From Novosphingobium sp. RL4 (GTDB lineage: Bacteria; Pseudomonadota; Alphaproteobacteria; Sphingomonadales; Sphingomonadaceae), in the NCBI RefSeq assembly GCF_035658495.1, contig NZ_CP141944.1, forward strand, positions 2,444,001 through 2,508,000: a stretch of 64,000 nucleotides of DNA, given 5' to 3'. A program made the position numbers and the translations under genes. The notes beneath the pieces are model-generated. The model did no database searches, had not been told where the DNA came from, and saw nothing but the letters and a program-made list of their open reading frames with translations. Below, one piece after another: positions 37,529 to 45,867 of the stretch (positions within the stretch are counted from its first letter, which is position 1; each line of letters starts with the position of its first letter).

Positions 37529-38271
37529 TTGTCGTCTCCCTTCGCGGAATCGCCGGACTTCTCGGCAGCCTTGTCGTTCGCCTTGTCACCGGCGCCGGTA
37601 TCAGCCTTGCTGTCGGTAGTCTTCGGTTTCTCGACCGGCGGCGGCGCAGGCTGCTGCGCAGCCTTCTCGTCGCCGGGAAGAACGTATTCGGCGCCTTCCC
37701 ACGGGCTCATGAAGTCGAACTGGCGCAGGTCCTGCGCAAGCTTGACCGGTTCGTAGACGACGCGCTTGTCCTCTTCGGAATAGCGCAGTTCCACGTAGCC
37801 GGTCAGCGGGAAGTCCTTGCGGAACGGATGGCCTTCGAAACCGTAGTCGGTCAGGATGCGGCGCAGGTCCGGGTTGCCAGCGAAGATCACGCCGTACATG
37901 TCGAACACTTCGCGTTCGAGCCAGCCCGCGTTCGGCCACAGCGTGGTCACGGTGGGAACCGGCGTGTTCTCGGCCGCGGAAACCTTCACCATGAGGCGAT
38001 GGTTCTTCGTCACCGAAAGCAGCATGTAGACGACTTCGAAACGCTCGGGCCGCGACGGGAAGTCGACGCCAGCCATTTCCATGAGCTGCTGGTATTCGTG
38101 ATGGTCACGCAGCAGGCGCAGGGCGTTCTCGATCTGGTCGCGCGCGACGGTGAGCACGACTTCGCCGTGCTCCTCGCGGGCAGCGGTCAGCACCGGACCG
38201 AGTGCGGCCGAGAGAGTCTCGATCACACCTTCGTTCGAGGCGAATTTGGGGGCGGAATGCAGAACGGTCAT
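37525..38271 (-). CDS. nuoC: NADH-quinone oxidoreductase subunit C
   Basis: A 248-residue 30-kDa-type subunit. The family signature [38 protein letters not shown] is visible at about residues 128-166. Its last 50 residues (from about 198) form an extra low-complexity tail rich in Lys, Asp, Ala and Pro. It is separate from nuoD here, in contrast to the fused CD form of E. coli. It starts seven bases after the nuoB stop. Confidence 0.94.
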   Translation of the reverse strand: MTVLHSAPKFASNEGVIETLSAALGPVLTAAREEHGEVVLTVARDQIENALRLLRDHHEYQQLMEMAGVDFPSRPERFEVVYMLLSVTKNHRLMVKVSAAENTPVPTVTTLWPNAGWLEREVFDMYGVIFAGNPDLRRILTDYGFEGHPFRKDFPLTGYVELRYSEEDKRVVYEPVKLAQDLRQFDFMSPWEGAEYVLPGDEKAAQQPAPPPVEKPKTTDSKADTGAGDKANDKAAEKSGDSAKGDDK

Positions 38272-38278
38272 CGTGCCC

Positions 38279-38860
38279 TTACCTCTCGAGCGTGCCGGCG
38301 CGGCGGATCTTGCGCTGCAACTGCATCACGCCATAGAGCAGCGCCTCGGCGGTCGGAGGGCAGCCCGGCACGTAGATGTCGACCGGAACGATGCGGTCGC
38401 AGCCGCGCACGACGCTGTAGCTGTAGTGATAGTAGCCGCCGCCATTGGCACACGAGCCCATCGAGATGACATACTTCGGGTCCGACATCTGGTCGTAGAC
38501 CTTGCGGAGCGCCGGAGCCATCTTGTTGCACAGCGTGCCGGCCACGATCATCACGTCCGACTGGCGCGGAGAAGCGCGCGGCGCGGCGCCGAAGCGCTCC
38601 ATGTCGTAGCGAGGCATGTTGACGTGGATCATCTCGACCGCGCAGCAGGCGAGACCGAAGGTCATCCACCACAGCGAGCCGGTACGGGCCCACTGGAACA
38701 GTTCCTCGGTCGAGGTGACCAGGAAGCCCTTGTCGGATACTTCCTGGTTGAGGTCCTTGAAGAATGCCTGATCGGGCTGCGTGATAGCGCCGCCCTGAAC
38801 GTTGGCTGATGCGAGTGCCGGAGCGAGGGGCTGGCCGGCGGAGTTGACGAGCGTGCTCAT
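38279..38860 (-). CDS. nuoB: NADH-quinone oxidoreductase subunit B
   Basis: A 193-residue subunit with the N2 [4Fe-4S] cluster, the last donor before quinone. The tandem cysteines in GLACCAVEM and the later ones in GSCANGGG and PGCPP are present. The start at 38860 is preferred since it overlaps the nuoA stop by four bases; a longer frame to 38941 is rejected. The N-terminal 35 residues (with [11 protein letters not shown]) precede the fold. Confidence 0.95.
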   Translation of the reverse strand: MSTLVNSAGQPLAPALASANVQGGAITQPDQAFFKDLNQEVSDKGFLVTSTEELFQWARTGSLWWMTFGLACCAVEMIHVNMPRYDMERFGAAPRASPRQSDVMIVAGTLCNKMAPALRKVYDQMSDPKYVISMGSCANGGGYYHYSYSVVRGCDRIVPVDIYVPGCPPTAEALLYGVMQLQRKIRRAGTLER

Positions 38861-39231
38861 TCCCAGTCCAGAGCTCCCTTTTTCCATGCGTAGGCGAGGC
38901 CGATGGCCAGTTCGCCGAGGAACACCATCATCGTCAGCCATCCGGCCCAGCCCGTCAGCTTCAGCGAAACGGCCCAGGGGAACAGGAACGCGGCTTCAAG
39001 GTCGAAGACGATGAAGAGGATCGCGACGAGATAGAAGCGGACATCGAACTGGCTGCGCGGGTCCTCGAACGCGGGGAAGCCGCATTCGTACTCGCTGTTC
39101 TTGTCGGCGCTTGGGTTGTGGGTGCCGGTCAGGCGAGCGACGCCCATCGGCAGCAGCACGATCACCGACGAGAGCGCGAGCGCGATCGCGAGAAAGATCA
39201 GGATCGGCAGGTATTGTGACAGATCAGTCAA
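38857..39231 (-). CDS. nuoA: NADH-quinone oxidoreductase subunit A
   Basis: A 124-residue, three-helix membrane subunit with the conserved [22 protein letters not shown] loop between helices 1 and 2; the cysteine in this loop lies at the quinone-tunnel entry. It is the first gene of the leftward nuo run. About 450 bases of non-coding DNA lie upstream, where the operon promoter is expected. Confidence 0.96.
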   Translation of the reverse strand: MTDLSQYLPILIFLAIALALSSVIVLLPMGVARLTGTHNPSADKNSEYECGFPAFEDPRSQFDVRFYLVAILFIVFDLEAAFLFPWAVSLKLTGWAGWLTMMVFLGELAIGLAYAWKKGALDWE

Positions 39232-39679
39232 TGGTTCTGGCCTTCATACCGGATACGGCAAGCCGGACTCATGCCAATGGCAGTGCCCGGTTGTTGCGGG
39301 CGCTCTTAGGCCAGCCCTCCCCCCTCTGCAAGGTGTCCGAAGGGAATAAATGGCGGAACTCTGCGGTGTTGCAAGTCATTCGCAACAAGCCCTGAGCGGG
39401 ACACGGTTCGTCATGATGCCGCATCAAGTCGAAACCCGCAGAAGTCGGGAGATTGGGCAATTTCGGAGCAAAAACAGCAAGCCGCCTCATTGATGCAAGA
39501 TTTAGCATCCAGCTTGCGAAAATCGCCGCTGTCGAAGGCCTGCAAAGCGCTGGGCCAACGCCATGGGGATGGAGCATGCTTGCCCTGCGCTGAGGAGGAG
39601 TCACCAATTGCAATTGGTGCAGTGCAACACTACGTCGCTTCCGAAGGATACCTGATTTTCAAGCGTGAAAGGCATAATA
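39232..39679. other. divergent intergenic region between nuoA and the thiolase
   Basis: About 450 bases without a convincing gene, separating the leftward nuo operon from the rightward thiolase. It should hold promoters for both. A perfect palindrome at 39602-39619 is listed separately. A shorter inverted repeat GATGC-N8-GCATC lies around 39493-39510. Open frames in this stretch overlap the thiolase or nuoA and look like shadows. Confidence 0.45.
39602..39619. promoter_or_regulatory. perfect 18-bp palindrome, candidate operator
   Basis: CACCAATTGCAATTGGTG is a perfect inverted repeat ending 60 bases before the thiolase ATG, as expected for an operator bound by a dimeric regulator near the promoter. 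No regulator gene is adjacent. The call is from symmetry and position only. Confidence 0.5.
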
Positions 39680-40873
39680 ATGGCCCAAATCTCGGCTTCA
39701 GACCCGATTGTCATTCTTTCCTATGCTCGTACTCCGATGGGCGGCCTCCAGGGCGCTTTCGCCGAAGTTTCGGCGACCGACCTCGGCGCAACGGCGGTGA
39801 AGGCCGCGGTCGAACGCGCCGGCGTGGCCGGTGAGGATATCGAACGCATCTATATGGGCTGCGTGCTGCCGGCCGGTCTTGGCCAGGCCCCTGCCCGTCA
39901 GGCCGCTCTCAAGGCCGGCCTGCCGAAGTCGGTCCAGGCCACCACGGTAAACAAGGTCTGCGGCTCGGGCATGCAGACTGTCATCATGGGCGCGGAAGCG
40001 CTCGCGTCCGGTTCGCTCGACGTGGTGATCGCCGGCGGCATGGAATCGATGACCAATGCGCCGTACCTGTCGAAGAAGCACCGCTCGGGCGCGCGCGCCG
40101 GGCACGACACGCTTTACGATCACATGTTCCTCGACGGCCTGGAAGACGCTTACGAAGGCGGCTCGATGGGCTCCTTCGCGCAAGTGACCGCCGACGAGTA
40201 CCAGCTCACCCGCGAAAACCAGGACGATTACTCGATCGAATCCCTGCGCCGCGCCCAGGAAGCGATCACCAGCGGCGCGTTCCGGAACGAAGTCGTCCCC
40301 GTCACCGTCAAGACCCGCAAGGGTGAAGTCGTGATCGACAGCGACGAACAGCCGCCCAAGGGCAATCCCGACAAGATCCGCACCCTGCGCGCCGCCTTCG
40401 CCAAGGACGGCACGATCACCGCCGCCAGCTCCAGCTCGATTTCCGACGGCGCCGCCGCGGTCGTCATGACCCGCGCCAGCTTCGCCGCCGACAAGGGCCT
40501 CTCGCCCGTCGCTACGGTGGTGGGCGTGTCGGCCCATGCGCAGGAGCCCGCCAAGTTCACCACCGCCCCCGTCGGCGCGATCACCAAGCTGATGGACAAG
40601 GTGGGCTGGCAACTCTCGGACGTCGACCTGTTCGAAGTGAACGAGGCGTTCGCCTGCGTCGCCATGTTCGCCATGCACGACCTCGGCATCCCGCACGACA
40701 AGGTCAACGTTCACGGCGGCGCGACGGCGCTCGGCCATCCGATCGGCGCTTCCGGCACGCGCATCATCGTCACCCTCATCAATGCCCTGAAGGAAAAGGG
40801 CCTGAAGAAGGGCGTCGCCTCGCTCTGCATCGGCGGCGGCGAAGCGACTGCGGTGGCGATCGAACTGGCCTGA
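39680..40873 (+). CDS. acetyl-CoA C-acetyltransferase (thiolase)
   Basis: A 397-residue degradative/biosynthetic thiolase that condenses two acetyl-CoA molecules or cleaves acetoacetyl-CoA. The catalytic residues are Cys94 (in VCGSGM), His353 (in GHPIGASG) and Cys383 (in CIGGG); the NEAFA motif is also present. The start at 39680 has a GAAAGG box ahead; an upstream GTG at 39665 is less likely. It stands alone with a strong terminator after it. Likely roles are acetoacetyl-CoA supply or fatty acid/ketone body metabolism. Confidence 0.93.
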   Translation: MAQISASDPIVILSYARTPMGGLQGAFAEVSATDLGATAVKAAVERAGVAGEDIERIYMGCVLPAGLGQAPARQAALKAGLPKSVQATTVNKVCGSGMQTVIMGAEALASGSLDVVIAGGMESMTNAPYLSKKHRSGARAGHDTLYDHMFLDGLEDAYEGGSMGSFAQVTADEYQLTRENQDDYSIESLRRAQEAITSGAFRNEVVPVTVKTRKGEVVIDSDEQPPKGNPDKIRTLRAAFAKDGTITAASSSSISDGAAAVVMTRASFAADKGLSPVATVVGVSAHAQEPAKFTTAPVGAITKLMDKVGWQLSDVDLFEVNEAFACVAMFAMHDLGIPHDKVNVHGGATALGHPIGASGTRIIVTLINALKEKGLKKGVASLCIGGGEATAVAIELA

Positions 40874-40903
40874 TCCGGCCGGACCGCCACTCGGCCGAAA
40901 AAG

Positions 40904-40934
40904 AAAAACCCCGCCGTAATCCGGCGGGGTTTTT
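40904..40934 (+). terminator. strong intrinsic terminator of the thiolase
   Basis: An 8-bp G/C stem (40909-40916 with 40922-40929), extended by five A-T pairs, with a five-base loop, then a T-rich run. The A-run on the left side makes it bidirectional, so it also ends the leftward SH3 gene. Confidence 0.9.
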
Positions 40935-40964
40935 CTTTGTGTTCAGGTTATTGCGGGAGATACT

Positions 40965-41504
40965 TCAGGGCGCGCCTGCACCCCACAGCGTTTCCTGATC
41001 GACGAAGCCCTTGTGCCCTTCCACGTCGAACGGGCACCATCCCTGCTTGCAGTCGCCCAGCAGGCCGATCACCCCCGGTTGCACCCGCCATAGCATCGGC
41101 GACGACGAATTGGGCTCGGCATGCATTTCCACAAGCCCCTTCGCCTTGACCAGCGCCGCGCGTTGGCGGGAAAGCAACAGGTCACGCATCCAGCCCTTGT
41201 CGCCGTCCGGGTCCTCGATCAGGCGCCATGGGCCTTCGCGGCGGATCACTTTCACCGGCAGGTGTGGACGGCGATAGACCCAGTCGATCCTGTACGATTC
41301 GCCCGGCCCCACCCGCAGGTTGGCCAGGTCCGTATCGATGGATGCCCAGTAGGGAACCTTGTCGTCATCGGCGGCATGGGCAGGCGCAACCGCCCCGCAG
41401 AGGGCAGCGGTGCACGCAATTGCGGCTCCCGTGACGATACGGCCCCTGATGACGGACCTGGCCGCAACGATCGACTGTCGGATATTCCAGCGAAACATCG
41501 CCAT
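40965..41504 (-). CDS. exported SH3-like domain protein
   Basis: A 179-residue protein with a signal peptide: a basic start, a hydrophobic stretch (TGAAIACTAALCGAV) and a cleavage site at AHA-AD near residue 44. After it a bacterial SH3-like domain spans about residues 50-120 (NLRVGPGESYRIDWVYRRPHLP) and a second related module with LRVQPG-type sequence follows to the end. Such proteins bind the cell wall or envelope glycans. The start at 41504 is chosen over a second Met at 41498. It is divergent from the dehydrogenase gene. Confidence 0.8.
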   Translation of the reverse strand: MAMFRWNIRQSIVAARSVIRGRIVTGAAIACTAALCGAVAPAHAADDDKVPYWASIDTDLANLRVGPGESYRIDWVYRRPHLPVKVIRREGPWRLIEDPDGDKGWMRDLLLSRQRAALVKAKGLVEMHAEPNSSSPMLWRVQPGVIGLLGDCKQGWCPFDVEGHKGFVDQETLWGAGAP

Positions 41505-41579
41505 TTCATACGCTGCCGAATGCCTCTTCTTCAAGGTTTCTTGACCGGCCGCCTGTGGAAGGCCTAGCCCATTTCCGAA

Positions 41580-42599
41580 ATGACGCTGGTTACCGAAACA
41601 CCCCTCGCCCATTCGCAGTTCGAGCGCCCCCGCGTGATCGTCACCCGGCGCCTCCTGCCTGCTGTCGAAGCACGCATGGCCGAACTCTTCGATGTCGTTC
41701 TCAATGAGGACGATAAGCCCATGGACAGGGCCGCCCTCGCACAGGCGATGAGCGAATGCGAAGTGCTGGTCCCAACCGTGACCGACCGGATCGATGCCGA
41801 ACTGATCGCACAGGCCGGTCCGCGACTCGGGCTGATAGCCAGCTTCGGCGCGGGCACCGAACATATCGACGTCGCCGCCGCGCGGGCACGCGATATCGTG
41901 GTCACCAATACGCCCGGCGTCTTCACCGACGATACCGCCGATCTGACGCTTGCCCTCATCCTGTTCACGGCACGCCGCTTTGGCGAAAGTGCCAGAGTGC
42001 TCTACCGGGGAGAATGGACCGGTTGGGGCCCCTCCGCCATGCTGGGGCAAAGCCTTGCCGGCAAGACACTCGGCATCGTCGGCATGGGCCGCATCGGAAA
42101 GGCGGTCGCCCACCGTGCCAGAGCTTTCGGCATGGAGATCGTCTATCACAACCGGCACCGCCTGCCCGCCGCGATCGAGAGCGGGTTCGCGGCACGCTAC
42201 GAAGGCGATCTCGATCGGCTTTTCGCCGAATCCGACGTCGTGACCCTGCACTGCCCTGCCGTTCCCGGCACCGATCACCTGATCAACGCCCGCACGCTCG
42301 GCCTGATGAAACCCAATGCCTGCCTCATCAACACCGGACGCGGCAAGCTGGTGGATGAAGACGCCCTGATCGCCGCCCTGTCCTCAGGCCGCATCGCCGG
42401 GGCCGGGCTCGACGTATTTGCACAGGAACCGGCAGTGGACCCCAGGCTGCTCGCCCTGCCCAACGTTGTCGCCCTGCCTCATCTCGGCAGCGCCACGCAC
42501 GAAGGACGCGGCGCGGCGGGAGAGCGGATCATCGCCAATATCCGCTTCTGGGTAGACGGCCACCGTCCGCCCGATCAGGTACTTCCCGAGCTTACCTAA
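41580..42599 (+). CDS. D-2-hydroxyacid dehydrogenase (glyoxylate/hydroxypyruvate reductase type)
   Basis: A 339-residue NAD(P)-dependent dehydrogenase. The Rossmann motif GMGRIG lies at residues 168-173, and the catalytic residues are Arg254 (in TGRGK), Glu283 (in AQEPAVD) and His301 (in PHLGSAT). The sequence is of the D-glycerate dehydrogenase/glyoxylate reductase group rather than the phosphoglycerate dehydrogenase group, since the long C-terminal regulatory domain is missing. It starts 75 bases from the divergent SH3 gene. The exact substrate cannot be read from the sequence. Confidence 0.88.
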   Translation: MTLVTETPLAHSQFERPRVIVTRRLLPAVEARMAELFDVVLNEDDKPMDRAALAQAMSECEVLVPTVTDRIDAELIAQAGPRLGLIASFGAGTEHIDVAAARARDIVVTNTPGVFTDDTADLTLALILFTARRFGESARVLYRGEWTGWGPSAMLGQSLAGKTLGIVGMGRIGKAVAHRARAFGMEIVYHNRHRLPAAIESGFAARYEGDLDRLFAESDVVTLHCPAVPGTDHLINARTLGLMKPNACLINTGRGKLVDEDALIAALSSGRIAGAGLDVFAQEPAVDPRLLALPNVVALPHLGSATHEGRGAAGERIIANIRFWVDGHRPPDQVLPELT

Positions 42600-42704
42600 G
42601 CGCAATTCCCTAATCCCATTCTTGTCTCCGGCCGATTTACTGCGTTAAGTCCCGCCCTGACGACGGCGGCCCGGTGCGCGGTCCCGGCCTCATGGGGAAA
42701 ATCG

Positions 42705-44006
42705 ATGACCAGACGGGGCCTGCTGCCCATTCTCGCCGCGCTCACGGCGCTGCCCGGCCCGGCCATGGCGCAGGCTGGACGGATCGACGTGGCCGATAGC
42801 GGCGACACCGCATGGATGCTGGCCGCAAGCGCACTGGTCCTGCTCATGGCGATCCCCGGCCTCGCGCTGCTTCATTCCGGCTCGGTCCGCGCCCGCAATG
42901 CCCTTTCGGTCCTGATCCAGTCCGGCGCCATCGTTGCGGTCGTTACCCTGCTCTGGGCTGTCGTGGGCTATACGCTGGCTTTCGGCGGCCTTTCGGGTGG
43001 CTGGATCGGCGGCGGAAACGCCTGGATGCTGATCGACCTCGGGAATGTGCGTAGCGGCACCCAACTGCCGGAAAGCGTGTTCGTGCTGTTCCAGATCGCC
43101 GTCGCCGCGCTGCCCCCGGTACTCATGGCCGGAGCCTGGGCCGAACGCGCGCGTTTCGGTTGGGTCGTGGCGTTCTGCGCGCTTTGGACGCTGGTCGTTC
43201 AGGCACCGATCGCCCATTGGATCTGGGGCGGCGGCTGGCTCTCGCGCACGGTGGGCACGCTCGATTGGGCAGGCGGCCTCGCCATGTTCACCAGCGCCGG
43301 GGTTTCTGCACTGGTCGTCGCCGTCATGATGGGCCGGCGCATCGGCTTTCCCCGCGAAACCGGGCGAGCCCACAATCCCGTAATGGCTCTGGCCGGAACC
43401 GCGTTCCTGTGGGCCGGTGCATTCGGCCTGTGCGGCGGCTGGGCGCTTTCCGCGAATGACGATGCGGCAGCCGCCGTCATCGCCGCTCACCTCGCGATAG
43501 CGGCCGCCGTGCTGACGTGGCTGGGGATCGAACGCCTTGCCACCGGCCGGGTAAGCGCTGCGGCGAGCGGTAAAGGCGTGCTCGCCGGGATCGCCGTGAT
43601 CGCACCTGCCGCAGGCTATGTCTCGCCGGGAGCGGCGATCCTGTTCGGTATCGTCGGCGCCGCGGTCGGCTATCAGGCCCGGCGCTTCGTTCGCCGCGCG
43701 CTGCAGATCGACGACGCGATGGACGTGTTCGCCGTGGCGGGGCTCAGCGGCATGGCCGGCGCGCTCCTGCTTGCGCCGTTCCTCTCGGTAGACCTCGGAG
43801 GCGTGGGATATTATCCCGGCAACACCATGATTTCACAGCTTATTGCCCAGGTGTCCGGACTTGGTGTGGTGGTTGCCTGGTCCGTTGCAGCAACCGCCAT
43901 CGTCGCGCTCATGGCTTCGCTGGCCTTCCCGATGCGGGTATCGGAAGATGCCGAACGCGCCGGTCTCGATCGTTCGAACCACGGTCATGGCGAGGACGTA
44001 TCATGA
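42705..44006 (+). CDS. ammonium-transporter-family membrane protein lacking both pore histidines
   Basis: A 433-residue protein with a signal peptide (cleavage after PAMA-Q, residue about 22) and eleven membrane helices. Family landmarks are kept: AHWIWGGGWL near residues 167-176, the structural Asp in GTLDWAGG, and the NP-x-MALAGTAFLW helix. The two pore histidines are not: the first is Phe195 (GGLAMFTSAG, where VVHI is usual) and the second is Ala345 (DVFAVAG, where FGVHG is usual), 150 residues apart as in E. coli AmtB. No glnK lies nearby. It may transport something else or act as a sensor or scaffold. Confidence 0.8.
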   Translation: MTRRGLLPILAALTALPGPAMAQAGRIDVADSGDTAWMLAASALVLLMAIPGLALLHSGSVRARNALSVLIQSGAIVAVVTLLWAVVGYTLAFGGLSGGWIGGGNAWMLIDLGNVRSGTQLPESVFVLFQIAVAALPPVLMAGAWAERARFGWVVAFCALWTLVVQAPIAHWIWGGGWLSRTVGTLDWAGGLAMFTSAGVSALVVAVMMGRRIGFPRETGRAHNPVMALAGTAFLWAGAFGLCGGWALSANDDAAAAVIAAHLAIAAAVLTWLGIERLATGRVSAAASGKGVLAGIAVIAPAAGYVSPGAAILFGIVGAAVGYQARRFVRRALQIDDAMDVFAVAGLSGMAGALLLAPFLSVDLGGVGYYPGNTMISQLIAQVSGLGVVVAWSVAATAIVALMASLAFPMRVSEDAERAGLDRSNHGHGEDVS

Positions 44007-44473
44007 TGGCGAGCTATCTGCGCGGCATCGGCGCGACCTTGCGAGCGAGCTTCGATTTCACCGGCAAGGCATCACGCGGCGAACTCTGGGCCTACCTGCT
44101 CGCCGCCAGCATGATCGCTGCGCTGCTTTCGACAGTCATCTCATGGTTCGTCGATGACCGGAGCGCTGGCGTGGCAGCGCTGGCCATCGGTCTGGTTTGC
44201 GCAGTTCCCGCGCCAGCCCTCGCCATCCGACGCTTGCACGATTTCGGTCGCAGCGGCTGGTGGAGCGCGGCGCTCGTCATCGGCGGATTGCGGGCACTCC
44301 TGCTCGAAGGTCTCCAGATCGCCTTCGGATGGAACGTGCGCAGCGCGGTGGAGAACATCGTCAGCTGGGTTGACTGGGCGATCTTCCCGGCTTTCGGGCT
44401 CGTATACCTGGCGTTGCTGGCCTGGCCGGGCAAGCGCGCCGGGCCCGCGCGGCCGGTTGGCGGGGCAGCCTGA
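44003..44473 (+). CDS. DUF805 family membrane protein
   Basis: A 156-residue protein with the DUF805 signatures FDFTGKASRGELWAY near the N-terminus and RRLHDFGRSGWWSA in the middle, with about four hydrophobic helices. It overlaps the Amt-like gene by four bases (ATGA), so the two are cotranscribed and probably work together. DUF805 proteins have no established biochemical role. Confidence 0.85.
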   Translation: MMASYLRGIGATLRASFDFTGKASRGELWAYLLAASMIAALLSTVISWFVDDRSAGVAALAIGLVCAVPAPALAIRRLHDFGRSGWWSAALVIGGLRALLLEGLQIAFGWNVRSAVENIVSWVDWAIFPAFGLVYLALLAWPGKRAGPARPVGGAA

Positions 44474-44494
44474 GCCGCCCCGCCTTTTCCCGGG

Positions 44495-45670
44495 TCAGTC
44501 CGGCTTCTTGGGCAGCGCGATTTCCGCGATGCCTGCGCACATCAGAGTGCCCTTCTGGTTCATCATCTTGTGCTTCACCTGCACGAGGTGGCGGCCTTCC
44601 TCGTCCACCATCTTGTCGACGACTTCGGCCGTCTGGATCGTGACGTCGCCCGAGAGGGCCGGGCCGCGATAATTGGCGGTGGAGTGGACGACCATGCCCC
44701 ATTCACCGGCCCAACCGCCGAGATAGTCGGTCACCCAGGCGCCCATCGACGCACCATAGCCATAAGCGCGCGGCATACCGATCCTGCGGGCATACTTGGG
44801 GAACAGGTGCCCGCGCGATGGGCCGAAGTAGGCACCATCGGTCAGTTCCGGGTTGATCCGCTCCATGTGAGGATCATTCTCGTGCCCGGCCATTTCGGCC
44901 GTGAAGCCGAGCGCGGCCAGATCCAGTTCGCGGCGGTCGAGCGTGCCCCAGGTGGTGAACAGGAACGAGCGCCATTCGGTGGTGAAGCTGGCTACGGTAT
45001 GAGGGCCAAAGACACGCTCGGGCAGGTTGTCACCCACCTGAACGTCATCCCACCAGCGCTCGCCATGCCCGAGATCGTGAAGCATCTGGATCCACGCGAA
45101 CTTGCGTTCTTCCAGCTTTTCCAGTTCCTCGTCAGTCCATTCCGGCTCTTCGAACTCGGCAGTGTTGACGGTATCGCCGCCGGCATGGGCGAGATAGCGG
45201 ATCGCGGTCGAGCGCTGCTTCGAGATCAGCTCGCCGTGCTGGTTGCGGTAGAAATTGTCGCCGCGCTGGAAGCAGGTCGGCCCGAAGCCGGTGTTCTTCA
45301 CTACATAGTCGAACGGAATGCGTTCATTGGTGATGGTATCGCCGCCGAAGACGCGCGGACCATAGTGCCAGAACTCATCGCCGCCGAAGAGCAGGTGCGA
45401 ATTGGGAATGCAGCCCACGCAGGAAGGCGAGGTGCCGTGACCATCGTCCATGACGATCGGGAAGCTCTGCGGCGCGACAAGGCGCCCATAGCGGCTTGCC
45501 GCGGCGTAGGCCGGATCGAAATGGATCAGGTTGGGGTAGTGCATGCCCTGGACCCAGCGCCGGATATCGTTGTTGCCCAGCGGCTCCCGGATCGGCGACG
45601 AATCGATGACCTTGCCGAGATATTGATCGATATCGGAGCAATCAAACTCCACAGCGGCCTGATCGGACAT
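44495..45670 (-). CDS. MaoC-like hot-dog dehydratase family protein
   Basis: A 391-residue protein with two hot-dog modules, about residues 10-150 and 215-385. The first has the segment NLIHFDPAYAAASRYGRLVAP, which resembles the hydratase motif in which Asp and His act on enoyl-CoA. The second resembles FAS1-type dehydratase domains. Proteins of this size are linked to acyl-CoA metabolism, including steroid or aromatic ring degradation, but no neighbouring acyl-CoA dehydrogenase or ligase is present. The substrate cannot be assigned. Confidence 0.8.
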   Translation of the reverse strand: MSDQAAVEFDCSDIDQYLGKVIDSSPIREPLGNNDIRRWVQGMHYPNLIHFDPAYAAASRYGRLVAPQSFPIVMDDGHGTSPSCVGCIPNSHLLFGGDEFWHYGPRVFGGDTITNERIPFDYVVKNTGFGPTCFQRGDNFYRNQHGELISKQRSTAIRYLAHAGGDTVNTAEFEEPEWTDEELEKLEERKFAWIQMLHDLGHGERWWDDVQVGDNLPERVFGPHTVASFTTEWRSFLFTTWGTLDRRELDLAALGFTAEMAGHENDPHMERINPELTDGAYFGPSRGHLFPKYARRIGMPRAYGYGASMGAWVTDYLGGWAGEWGMVVHSTANYRGPALSGDVTIQTAEVVDKMVDEEGRHLVQVKHKMMNQKGTLMCAGIAEIALPKKPD

Positions 45671-45834
45671 GGCAGACTTCCTCTCGTACGGGCCGCCGGG
45701 CGGCCTTATTATGATCGACAGTGCTGTCTATTACATGCGCCGCTTTTGGAGGTCACGCGCTATCCGCAGGCCTGCGCGCTGCAACGCCATGGCGGTATGG
45801 CGCCCCTCTCGACAGGCGCGCCGCGCCTCTCTAT

Positions 45835-45862
45835 GTCCGTTTAATCGACCACTTAAACGGAC
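45835..45862. promoter_or_regulatory. perfect 10-bp inverted repeat in the leader of the nitronate monooxygenase
   Basis: GTCCGTTTAA at 45835-45844 is repeated inverted as TTAAACGGAC at 45853-45862, with an eight-base spacer, ending five bases before the ATG at 45868. It could be an operator for a dimeric repressor such as a TetR-type protein, or an RNA hairpin hiding the ribosome binding site. Confidence 0.6.
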
Positions 45863-45867
45863 CGCAC

